Below are positions 1-5,597 of a stretch of 5,597 nucleotides of DNA, piece by piece. Under the pieces are notes generated by a model, which was given only the letters and a program-made list of their open reading frames with translations, ran no database searches and was not told the origin of the DNA. The position numbers and the translations under genes are program-made. Source of the DNA: an uncultured Eubacteriales bacterium (GTDB lineage: Bacteria > Bacillota_A > Clostridia > Christensenellales > Aristaeellaceae); NCBI GenBank assembly GCA_902775835.1, contig CACYNZ010000253.1:1-5597 (forward strand), read 5' to 3'. Positions within the stretch are counted from its first letter, which is position 1; each line of letters begins with the position of its first letter.

Positions 1-1785
1 CAGATCGGCGGAGAATACACTGGACTGGACTGCGGCATCATTGTTCCCTGCGTTGTGGAAGGCGGCTTCTTCGGTGACGCCAATGACAATGGAACCTGGG
101 ATGCTGAAGAAGTCGGTCTCTCTGGTGTGAAAATGACGCTTACCGGAGAAGAAGACGCAGTCTACGAGACCTCTGTGAACGCTGACGGCACCTACCGTTT
201 TGACGCGGTTCTGCCTGGCGCCTATGTTTTGAAGGCTGAGATTCCCGAAAGCGCAGTCTTTATTTCCAATCTGGACAGCAGCTGGTCGGTTGACGGTCAG
301 ACTGCGGTATACAGCAATTTCTTCCTTAACTCCGGAGAATACATCCGGATTCAGGATTGCGGTGCATTGCTCTACGGTTCTATCGGCGGTTTCATTTTCA
401 GTGATCCGGAGGGAAATGGTGTTTTCCAGGAAGGATATGCCGGTATTTCAGGCGCTGAACTGGTGCTGACTTCTTCCAAAACCGGGGAAGCGCTCAGTAT
501 CCGCACGGAAAATGACGGTGCCTTCCAGTTCACCATGCTACGTCCCGGCGAATACACCATCTCTCTTACGCTGCCGGAAGGACAGGTACTGTCCCGCAAC
601 GCACATTTCACGCTTCCTCTGCGCTCTAGCAAGCAGGATCAGAAGGTCACCCTGTCGCTCGGCATGGGAGAAAACCTTGAAGACCAGCAGCTCGGAAGCG
701 TTACGCCCGGTATGCTCTCTGCAGCTGTATGGCTGGATGAAAACGGAGATGGCAGCCGCGGTCTGAATGAACGTCCTGCGGGCGATGAAACCATTGACGT
801 ATTTACTGAGGATGGGGAACTGCTCCTCTCACTCACCTCAGATGGCGAAGGAAACATCGGCCCGGTATCCATTATTCCAGGCAGTTACAGACTGGTATAT
901 TATCCGGATGAGAATACCCTTTCTTCTCCTGTGGGAGACAGCGATTTTACATCTGGAACCGATACCTATGAAGCCAATATCGAGATTGGTGCCGGTGAAA
1001 GTGTCAATGTGCTCCTGGGGCTCATGAAATACGCTACAGTCAGAGGCCGTGCATGGATCGATATGAACGGGAATATCGATCCGCTTCCCGGAGTGGAAGT
1101 CATTCTCCGGGATAATGACGGGCATCTTCTTCAGACTGTAACAACAAATGAAAACGGTGATTATTCTTTCCAGAAGCTTCTGGCCGGCCGCTATCTGATC
1201 AGTGCGACGGTTCCGGAGGGGCGCGTGATTGTGGAATCTGACGATGCCCGGCTGAGTGAAGGTTCCTTGATTTCCATCCTCACCAACGTCTCCGGACGAA
1301 GCGGCACATCTGAAGCCCAGGAAGTTGTCATGGGCACCGATCTTCAGCAGATGGACATCGGCTGTGTGCTTCCCGGAACACTGGGCGATTTTGTCTGGCT
1401 TGATCTGAACTTTAACGGCATGATCGATTCAGATGAAGGTGGCATTCCCGGCATCGTTCTTCACCTCATGCGCAACGGTGAAGAGATTGCCACCACCGTT
1501 TCTGACCAATACGGTTTCTACAGATTTGAAAACCTTTATCCTGCCGCCTATACCATTCATATTGACCTTTCTGAAGATGTCATGGCCACACGCAAGATCG
1601 ACGGCATTCCCGGCATCACTTCCATATTGAATGCTGACGGAAACAGCGATCCTGTAAGCGTGATCAGCAATGCACCGAATTATACTGCTGATCTCGGCCT
1701 TTTCACCGTAAATGACGGTGTGTATCCTGAAGGATACGGACACGGCAATACACAGGACTGGACTCCGCTGGGATCTGCGGACTGA
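1..1785 (+). CDS. SdrD-B/CnaB-like repeat surface or secreted protein, 3' part (5'-truncated by window edge)
   Basis: The frame is open from base 1 to the TGA at 1783-1785, giving 594 visible residues. The GTG at 55 is not taken as the start: the frame continues upstream with repeat-like sequence and no ribosome site precedes it. The visible part is five beta-sandwich repeats starting near residues 20, 127, 237, 345 and 461. Each has a G-x-[VIF]-[WF]-x-D opening, a D-x-N-x-N-G EF-hand-like loop, a central T-x-x-G-x-[YF]-x-F strand and a [LIR]-PG-x-Y turn (LPGAY, RPGEY, IPGSY). This pattern is that of SdrD B / CnaB domains, calcium-stiffened stalk modules of Gram-positive surface proteins. Residues 1-18 look like the last strand of a sixth, upstream repeat. 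The protein ends with a short polar tail (...NTQDWTPLGSAD) lacking LPXTG, a hydrophobic segment or a basic tail, so sortase anchoring through this end is not supported. Its ligand-binding or enzymatic part, if any, would lie upstream of the window. Specific function unknown. Confidence 0.85.
   Translation, partial: QIGGEYTGLDCGIIVPCVVEGGFFGDANDNGTWDAEEVGLSGVKMTLTGEEDAVYETSVNADGTYRFDAVLPGAYVLKAEIPESAVFISNLDSSWSVDGQTAVYSNFFLNSGEYIRIQDCGALLYGSIGGFIFSDPEGNGVFQEGYAGISGAELVLTSSKTGEALSIRTENDGAFQFTMLRPGEYTISLTLPEGQVLSRNAHFTLPLRSSKQDQKVTLSLGMGENLEDQQLGSVTPGMLSAAVWLDENGDGSRGLNERPAGDETIDVFTEDGELLLSLTSDGEGNIGPVSIIPGSYRLVYYPDENTLSSPVGDSDFTSGTDTYEANIEIGAGESVNVLLGLMKYATVRGRAWIDMNGNIDPLPGVEVILRDNDGHLLQTVTTNENGDYSFQKLLAGRYLISATVPEGRVIVESDDARLSEGSLISILTNVSGRSGTSEAQEVVMGTDLQQMDIGCVLPGTLGDFVWLDLNFNGMIDSDEGGIPGIVLHLMRNGEEIATTVSDQYGFYRFENLYPAAYTIHIDLSEDVMATRKIDGIPGITSILNADGNSDPVSVISNAPNYTADLGLFTVNDGVYPEGYGHGNTQDWTPLGSAD
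55..1596 (+). repeat. Tandem array of five diverged SdrD-B-like protein repeats (about 330 bp period)
   Basis: Repeat cores begin at about 55, 379, 709, 1033 and 1381, spaced 108-116 codons. They are related at protein level but strongly diverged at DNA level, so this is an old domain array and not a recent DNA duplication. The calcium-loop sequences differ. Repeats 1 (DANDNGTWDAEE) and 5 (DLNFNGMIDSDE) have all canonical acidic/amide positions of a 12-residue EF-hand loop. Repeat 2 (DPEGNGVFQEGY) lacks the acid at position 12 and repeat 3 (DENGDGSRGLNE) lacks the acid at position 9. Repeat 4 is shortened (DMNGNID followed directly by PLPGVEV). Canonical loops therefore sit at both ends of the visible array and degenerate ones in the middle. 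Confidence 0.8.
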
Positions 1786-1809
1786 GTTCTGAAATCTGGA
1801 GGTATCTTT

Positions 1810-3219
1810 ATGCAGATTTATAACAGCCTTACAAGAAAAAAAGAAACGTTTGTACCGATTCATGAAGGGGAAGTCGGCATATACGCCTGCGGCCCCACAG
1901 TGTACAACTACATTCATATTGGAAATGCCCGCCCGTTCATTACCTTTGACGTTTTGCGCCGACAGCTGGAGCGCGAAGGTTACAAAGTTACCTTTGTCCA
2001 GAATTTTACGGATATTGATGACAAAATGATCCGCCGTGCCCAGGAAGAGGGGATCACGGTCAAGGAACTGGCAGACCGGTTTATCCATGAGTGTTATGTT
2101 GATGCCAAGGCACTGGGCGTAAGACCTGCAACGGTTCATCCCAAGGCCACGGAGCACATTCCTCAGATCATCGCCCTGGTGCAGCGCCTGATAGACAATG
2201 GTAAAGCATATGTCGGCAGGAACGGTGATGTGTATTACCGTGTTTCTGCTTTCCCAGGATATGGAAAGCTTTCCGGCCAGAACATGGAAGAGCGGGAAGC
2301 AGGGGCTTCTGAACGTCTGGACGTGGAAACTGACAAGGAAAGCCCTGCAGATTTTGCACTCTGGAAGGCTCAGAAACCCGGCGAGCCTGCCTGGGAGAGC
2401 CCCTGGGGGCTTGGAAGACCCGGCTGGCATATCGAATGCTCTGCCATGTCCATGACATACTTGGGCGAAACGTTTGATATCCACTGCGGCGGAAAGGATC
2501 TTCTGTTCCCGCACCACGAAAACGAAATTGCACAGTCTGAAGGTGCAACCTCCAAGCCTTATGTGCACTATTGGATGCATAACGGCTTCATCAATGTCGA
2601 CAACCAGAAGATGAGCAAATCTCTTGGCAATTTCTTTACAGTGCGGGACATCGCAAAAGAGTTTGACCTTGAAGCCGTCCGTCTCTTTATGCTCAGCGCA
2701 CACTACAGAAGCCCGATCAATTTCTCACGCGATCAGATTGCTGCAGCCAATTCCAGCCTCCAGAGACTGTATACAGCCCGTGATCAGCTTCTTTTCCTGA
2801 AAAAGAATGCTGAGGACAAACCGATGACTGCCGAAGAAAACGCACTCCTGGAACGTCTCAAGCAGTATGAAAAGCGGTTTGATGATTCCATGGACGATGA
2901 TCTCAACACGGCAGATGCAATCGGTGCGATTTTCGAATGCGTCAGGGATATCAATTCCTCTCTGAATGCATCCTCTTCTCTGAAAGCGATCGATGCTGCA
3001 CTTGAGAGCTTCCTGGGGATGACTGACGTTCTTGGTCTTGTTCAGCGCAAGCCGGAACAGGATGCCGTTCCGGAAGAAGTGATCAAAATGGCAGAAGAGC
3101 GGGCTGCTGCGAGAAAGAACAAGGACTGGAAACGTTCTGATGAGTTGAGAGATGCCATCAAGGCTGCAGGATACATAGTCGAGGATACGCCGCAGGGCCC
3201 CAAGCTCAGAAAACTGTAA
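1810..3219 (+). CDS. cysS: Cysteinyl-tRNA synthetase
   Basis: Class I aminoacyl-tRNA synthetase that charges tRNA-Cys with cysteine in the cytoplasm. At 469 residues it has the usual bacterial length and is complete. The catalytic Rossmann fold carries the HIGH-type motif HIGN at residues 36-39 and the KMSKS motif at 267-271. The zinc ligands that let the enzyme select cysteine are all present: C27 (in YACGPT), C210 (in WHIEC), H235 and E239 (in FPHHENE). The tRNA-binding helical part and C-terminal anticodon domain follow, with the typical [10 protein letters not shown]...SDELRD block near 431-448. The ATG start is supported by TGGAGG at 1797-1802, seven bases upstream. It lies 24 bp after the repeat protein and 24 bp before dnaX on the same strand. 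No T-box leader fits in the short upstream gap, so any transcriptional control must come from further upstream. Confidence 0.99.
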   Translation: MQIYNSLTRKKETFVPIHEGEVGIYACGPTVYNYIHIGNARPFITFDVLRRQLEREGYKVTFVQNFTDIDDKMIRRAQEEGITVKELADRFIHECYVDAKALGVRPATVHPKATEHIPQIIALVQRLIDNGKAYVGRNGDVYYRVSAFPGYGKLSGQNMEEREAGASERLDVETDKESPADFALWKAQKPGEPAWESPWGLGRPGWHIECSAMSMTYLGETFDIHCGGKDLLFPHHENEIAQSEGATSKPYVHYWMHNGFINVDNQKMSKSLGNFFTVRDIAKEFDLEAVRLFMLSAHYRSPINFSRDQIAAANSSLQRLYTARDQLLFLKKNAEDKPMTAEENALLERLKQYEKRFDDSMDDDLNTADAIGAIFECVRDINSSLNASSSLKAIDAALESFLGMTDVLGLVQRKPEQDAVPEEVIKMAEERAAARKNKDWKRSDELRDAIKAAGYIVEDTPQGPKLRKL

Positions 3220-3243
3220 CCCAGTCAGCGGAGGGATTCTTGT

Positions 3244-4836
3244 ATGTATCAGGCTTTATATCGGCAGTGGCGTCCTCAGACGTTTTCACAGATGGTTGGC
3301 CAGGAACATATTGTAACAACCCTCAGAAATCAGATCGTCAGCCACAGAATCGGCCACGCATATCTGTTCTGCGGCAGTCGCGGAACCGGAAAAACATCCA
3401 CTGCGAAAATTCTGGCAAAGGCAATCAACTGCCTGAATCCACAGCAGGGAGATCCATGCTGTACATGTGAAAATTGTACGCGCATAGCCAGTGGTGAATA
3501 TCTGGATATCATGGAGATTGATGCTGCCTCCAACAATGGTGTCGATCAGGTCAGGGATATCCGGGATGCTGTACAGTATCCGCCGCAGTACGGGACCTAT
3601 AAAGTCTATATTATCGATGAAGTGCATATGCTCAGCACCCAGGCATTCAATGCCCTGCTGAAAACGCTTGAGGAACCGCCGGAGCATGCTGTATTCATTC
3701 TGGCCACAACTGAGCCGCAGAAGCTCCTTGCCACCATTCTCAGCCGCTGTCAGAGGTTTGATTTTGGAAGAATCCCTGCCCGGCTGATCGCCGGGAGACT
3801 TCGGGAAGCAGTAGATGCGACGGAAGACGGGGAAGCAGATGATGATGCCCTGCACATGATCGCGCTGGCAGCAGAAGGCGGCATGCGTGACGCACTTTCC
3901 ATTCTTGATATGTGTCTCGGTTCAGGAGCACGGGTCACACTTCAGGTGGTTCAGAATGTGCTGGGCACAACCGGCAAAGAGTTTCTGTTCCGCTTCGGCG
4001 ATGCACTGGCAGACCGTGATCCAGCAAGGCTATTGTCGCTGATCGATGAGCTGATGCGGGATGGAAAAGATCCGCTTGTATTTGGACATTCCATGGCGGA
4101 CCATTTACGGGGACTGCTTCTTGCACGCACATGTCCGGATGATCTGGAGTCACTGCTCGAAATCACAAAGGAAGATGCTGCCAGCTACATTGAGCATGCT
4201 CGCAGATTCCAGACAGAACATCTGCTGTGCATGCTGGAGACCTTTTCCCTGCTGGATGGAACGATGAAAAATGTTTCATCCCCGCGGATCGCTCTGGAAA
4301 TTACCGCTGTGCGTGGATGTGCTGCGCCGCCGGATGATGAACGGGATGCTCTGCTTGAAAAGATCGATTATCTTGAATCAGAGCTGAAAAAGGTCCAGCA
4401 TCGTCTGGAAGAAGCTCCTCCTGCAGCTGCACAGAAGTCTGTTCCGCGTGCACAAAAGACTGCTCCGGCAAAGCCGGCTCTGGAACCTGTGGCATCGGGA
4501 GAGGCAAGTGAAATCTGGAATAAGGCACTTCAGTACCTGAAAAAAGAAGATGTTCCCACATTCAGTTACTGCATGCAGGGGACTTTTGCCGGAAGAGAAA
4601 ACAATCTGTTCAAGCTGGCGTTCTCCGGCGGCGGTGGTATAGGCTATATAAAAAAGCTGAATTCCGAAAGCACAAAAGCCGAAATCGCAAAGATTCTTAC
4701 CGAGCTTTCCGGGACCCCATCACAGTTTGAAGCTGTCCTGAGCGATGCTGTACCTCAAAAGGATACATCGCAGAACGAAGACTATTTTGAGACGATGAAC
4801 AGTGTTTTCCCAGGAAACTTCACCGTAGTCGAATAA
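3244..4836 (+). CDS. dnaX: DNA polymerase III subunit tau (clamp-loader ATPase)
   Basis: AAA+ ATPase of the clamp loader that opens the beta sliding clamp onto primed DNA and links it to the replicative polymerase. At 530 residues it is a full tau-type protein. Visible motifs: N-terminal YRQWRPQTF and VGQEHI; Walker A GSRGTGKTS at 44-52; zinc-module cysteines C63, C72, C75 and C78; Walker B IIDEVHML at 123-130; sensor 1 ATTEP at 154-158; the arginine-finger SRC at 167-169; sensor 2 GGMRD at 212-216. A helical collar domain follows to about 360, then a short coiled-coil-like segment (about 366-390), an Ala/Pro/Lys-rich linker (about 391-418) and a compact C-terminal domain (about 420-505) of the type seen in Firmicutes tau. 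Start: GGAGGG at 3230-3235, eight bases before the ATG. The common ybaB-recR partners do not follow. An in-frame slippery heptamer is described separately. Confidence 0.98.
   Translation: MYQALYRQWRPQTFSQMVGQEHIVTTLRNQIVSHRIGHAYLFCGSRGTGKTSTAKILAKAINCLNPQQGDPCCTCENCTRIASGEYLDIMEIDAASNNGVDQVRDIRDAVQYPPQYGTYKVYIIDEVHMLSTQAFNALLKTLEEPPEHAVFILATTEPQKLLATILSRCQRFDFGRIPARLIAGRLREAVDATEDGEADDDALHMIALAAEGGMRDALSILDMCLGSGARVTLQVVQNVLGTTGKEFLFRFGDALADRDPARLLSLIDELMRDGKDPLVFGHSMADHLRGLLLARTCPDDLESLLEITKEDAASYIEHARRFQTEHLLCMLETFSLLDGTMKNVSSPRIALEITAVRGCAAPPDDERDALLEKIDYLESELKKVQHRLEEAPPAAAQKSVPRAQKTAPAKPALEPVASGEASEIWNKALQYLKKEDVPTFSYCMQGTFAGRENNLFKLAFSGGGGIGYIKKLNSESTKAEIAKILTELSGTPSQFEAVLSDAVPQKDTSQNEDYFETMNSVFPGNFTVVE
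4650..4714 (+). promoter_or_regulatory. Possible programmed -1 frameshift signal inside dnaX (A_AAA_AAG plus downstream stem)
   Basis: Bases 4650-4656 read A AAA AAG in the correct register: zero-frame codons ATA-AAA-AAG, residues I469-K470-K471. This is the heptamer used in enterobacterial dnaX to make gamma. Five bases later, TTCCGAAAGC (4662-4671) can pair with GCTTTC (4704-4709) and GGGA (4711-4714), a 10-bp stem with one bulged C (4710), one G-U pair and a 32-base loop. A -1 shift would add 24 codons, eight of them Lys or Arg, and stop at TGA 4728-4730, giving 495 instead of 530 residues. No clear Shine-Dalgarno-like stimulator precedes the site; the upstream bases are only G-rich. The six-A run could also cause polymerase slippage. 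Function is inference; the site could be chance. Confidence 0.35.
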
Positions 4837-4868
4837 CAGATCAACCAGAAAAAGAGAGGTGAGACAGA

Positions 4869-4937
4869 GTGGACGGTCATGAGAGTAGCGGGGATGGAAT
4901 AGGGTCTGCTCTGTCCGTAAAAGGTTTTAGGAGATAA
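4869..4937 (+). CDS. Possible 22-residue leader peptide upstream of mgtE
   Basis: A GTG-initiated ORF of 22 codons ends in TAA at 4935-4937. Its product begins MDGHESSGDG and ends SVKGFRR. Support comes from AGGTGA at 4857-4862, a perfect match to part of the anti-Shine-Dalgarno complement, six bases before the GTG. An in-frame TGA at 4860-4862 rules out a longer upstream extension. The ORF covers the P2 hairpin and ends inside P3, while its ribosome site is the 5' strand of P1, so a translating ribosome would disrupt all three helices. Small leader ORFs control magnesium transporter genes in enterobacteria (mgtL before mgtA). This one shows no resemblance in sequence that I can see. It is too short for coding statistics, and the AGGTGA may exist only as part of the RNA helix. 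No signal or membrane segment is present. Confidence 0.3.
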   Translation: MDGHESSGDGIGSALSVKGFRR

Positions 4938-4951
4938 AGCAGCCTTCTGTC

Positions 4952-4998
4952 TCTTCACCTGTGACCATTTTGTTTTTCAAGGACACACAGGAAGGAGA
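4952..4998 (+). promoter_or_regulatory. Hairpin that would sequester the mgtE Shine-Dalgarno site
   Basis: CCTGTG (4958-4963) pairs perfectly with CACAGG (4986-4991). Across a small internal loop, TCTTC (4952-4956) pairs with GGAGA (4994-4998) using one G-U pair. CC (4965-4966) can pair with GG (4981-4982) at the inner end, leaving an AT-rich loop (4967-4980). The outer helix covers GGAG of the mgtE ribosome site AAGGAG (4992-4997), eight bases before its ATG. The 5' strand contains TCACCT, the 3' strand of P1, so this hairpin and P1 cannot form together. The pairings are read directly from the sequence; use as a switch is inference. Confidence 0.4.
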
Positions 4999-5005
4999 AT
5001 GAGAA

Positions 5006-5597
5006 ATGGATGATAAAAAACTTGAATCCCTGCAGGAAAACGAAGAAAACAATACTGAACTGGATGAACACAGTGCAGAACAGGAAGATGTATTCGAGCA
5101 TCCCGACTATGAAAATGAGCTGAAATACATTATCCGTTCATCCCTTTCCGCTTCAGAGAAGAAAGACCGCCTCGCCGATTATCACGCAAATGATATTGCA
5201 GGCGTGGTAGAAGATCTTACTCCTGAAGAGCGGCATAAACTGTATGACCTCCTTGGTCCGGAAGAAGTATCCGAAATCTTTGCCTATCTTGATGATGCAG
5301 CAGAGTATATCGCTGAACTGACTCCGGATGATGCTGCTGACATTGTGCAGAACATGGATGCAGACGACGCTGTGGACGTACTCGAAGAACTCGACGAAGC
5401 CCATCAGCAGGCTATCATCCAGCACATGGATGACGAAGAGGCACGGGAAGACATCCGGCTTATTCAGTCGTATTCCGATGAAGAGATCGGCAGTAAAATG
5501 ACAACAAATTTTATTGCCATCTGCCGTGGGATCACCATCAAGCAGGCCATGAGGGCTCTTGTCCAGCAGGCTGCAGATAACGATAACCTTTCCACCA
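5006..5597 (+). CDS. mgtE: Magnesium transporter MgtE, N-terminal part (cut by right window edge)
   Basis: MgtE is a Mg2+-gated homodimeric Mg2+ channel/transporter of the cytoplasmic membrane. 197 codons are visible with no stop before the edge; family members are about 450 residues. After an acidic N-terminal tail (16 Asp/Glu in the first 40 residues) comes the alpha-superhelical MgtE N domain, recognisable by its tandem LTPEER...LGPEEVSEIFAYLDD and LTPDDAADIVQNMDADD / DVLEELDE helices (about 70-130). The linker YSDEEIGSKMTTNFIAI (156-172) marks entry to the first CBS domain; the family more often has a Y-P-E-D-[ST]-A-G form here. In characterised members these acidic N/CBS faces bind Mg2+ and close the pore when internal Mg2+ is high. 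The C-terminal five-helix membrane domain lies beyond the window. The ATG start is supported by AAGGAG at 4992-4997 with eight-base spacing. The upstream 169 bp are probably its leader. Confidence 0.96.
   Translation, partial: MDDKKLESLQENEENNTELDEHSAEQEDVFEHPDYENELKYIIRSSLSASEKKDRLADYHANDIAGVVEDLTPEERHKLYDLLGPEEVSEIFAYLDDAAEYIAELTPDDAADIVQNMDADDAVDVLEELDEAHQQAIIQHMDDEEAREDIRLIQSYSDEEIGSKMTTNFIAICRGITIKQAMRALVQQAADNDNLST

Larger units (their letters stand above)
4837..5005 (+). promoter_or_regulatory. Structured mgtE leader with mutually exclusive pairings (candidate translational switch)
   Basis: Hand folding gives three helices. P1 is AGGTGA (4857-4862) with TCACCT (4955-4960). P2 is 12 contiguous pairs including two G-U, 4863-4874 with 4904-4915. 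P3 is GTTTTA (4924-4929) with TAAAGC (4935-4940), with loop GGAGA. P2 abuts P1 without a gap, as in a multi-helix junction. GAAAAA (4848-4853) could extend the base by pairing with TTTTTC (4973-4978). Two competitors exist: TCTGTC (4946-4951) can invade P2 by pairing with GACAGA (4863-4868), and the 3' strand of P1 can instead join the hairpin that covers the mgtE ribosome site. I do not find the conserved blocks of the M-box (ykoK) magnesium riboswitch, apart from a weak resemblance of GGAGATAAAGCAGCC at 4930-4944. No promoter was identifiable in the gap. The role in magnesium control is inferred from the neighbour. Confidence 0.45.

Noticed and set aside
55..57. GTG at 55 as the start of the repeat protein
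   Set aside because: The frame is open upstream to base 1 with repeat-like residues (DCGIIVPC), and no ribosome site lies before it.
1836..1842. A7 run forming an in-frame A_AAA_AAA heptamer at codons 9-11 of cysS
   Set aside because: A -1 slip would stop after a few codons (TGA soon after) with no useful product, and no stimulatory stem was seen. Likely just Arg-Lys-Lys coding.
1429..2703. 424-codon open frame on the minus strand across the end of the repeat-protein gene and most of cysS
   Set aside because: It lies opposite two well-supported genes, its translation is Cys/His/Arg/Phe-rich with no recognisable domain, and no ribosome site or independent spacing supports it. It looks like an antisense shadow of codon bias, although its length is notable.
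4540..4546. Second A-rich run (AAAAAAG) in dnaX as a slippery site
   Set aside because: The register is wrong: zero frame is CTG-AAA-AAA-GAA, so the heptamer does not align as X_XXY_YYZ.
4854..4905. S-box or T-box leader, suggested by AGAGAGGTG and AGCGGGGATGG
   Set aside because: Only short fragments match. The SAM-I GGCAACC-type core and the T-box TGGNACCGCG element are absent, and the downstream gene is not in those regulons.
4921..4945. SRP RNA (scRNA/ffs) domain IV, suggested by AAGG...AAGCAGCC near dnaX
   Set aside because: The invariant apical hairpin around a GGAA-type tetraloop is missing and the flanks do not form the long SRP helix.
4857..4977. Intrinsic terminator between dnaX and mgtE (AGGTGA/TCACCT stem and ATTTTGTTTTT)
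   Set aside because: The T-rich run (4967-4977) starts six bases after the stem ends and is interrupted by G; no compact GC-rich stem directly precedes it. It fits better as the loop of the hairpin over the mgtE ribosome site, though weak attenuation cannot be excluded.
4837..5005. M-box (ykoK) magnesium riboswitch
   Set aside because: Expected upstream of mgtE, and AGGTGAG (4857-4863) and GGAGATAAAGCAGCC (4930-4944) faintly recall it, but they are far apart, and the conserved AGACGCCAATGGGTCA-like block and the 3' core are absent. A covariance search is needed to settle it.

Overview
The window reads as a low-to-mid G+C (roughly half G+C) Gram-positive genome of the Bacillota type. The basis is a surface protein built of SdrD-B/CnaB-like repeats, strong AGGAGG-like ribosome sites, a tau-type DnaX and an MgtE magnesium transporter. 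A gut-associated lineage is plausible, but the sequence does not fix family or genus.

All genes lie on the + strand. Bases 1-1785 are the 3' part of a large secreted or surface protein: five visible SdrD-B-like beta-sandwich repeats at about 110-residue spacing, ending without an LPXTG sorting signal or membrane segment. After 24 bp comes cysS (1810-3219), a complete cysteinyl-tRNA synthetase. After another 24 bp comes dnaX (3244-4836), the complete clamp-loader tau subunit. A 169-bp gap follows, and then mgtE starts at 5006 and runs off the right edge after its N domain and the beginning of its first CBS domain. The two 24-bp gaps hold only ribosome binding sites, so the first three genes may be co-transcribed. 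No promoter or convincing terminator is recognisable between them. The usual neighbours (mrnC/rlmB after cysS, ybaB-recR after dnaX) are absent.

The most interesting stretch is the dnaX-mgtE gap. It holds a possible 22-codon leader ORF (4869-4937) with a strong Shine-Dalgarno match (AGGTGA), a 12-bp hairpin over the ORF's start, and two mutually exclusive pairings. In one, the leader's AGGTGA pairs with TCACCT at 4955-4960. In the other, that same TCACCT segment pairs downstream and buries the Shine-Dalgarno of mgtE. This is the layout of a translational switch in front of a magnesium transporter. It does not match the M-box (ykoK) magnesium riboswitch as I know it, so it may be an undescribed leader class. 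This is inference from hand folding.

A second signal is an in-frame A_AAA_AAG heptamer in dnaX with a bulged 10-bp stem five bases downstream, the arrangement used for programmed -1 frameshifting in enterobacterial dnaX. Here it would change only the last part of tau.
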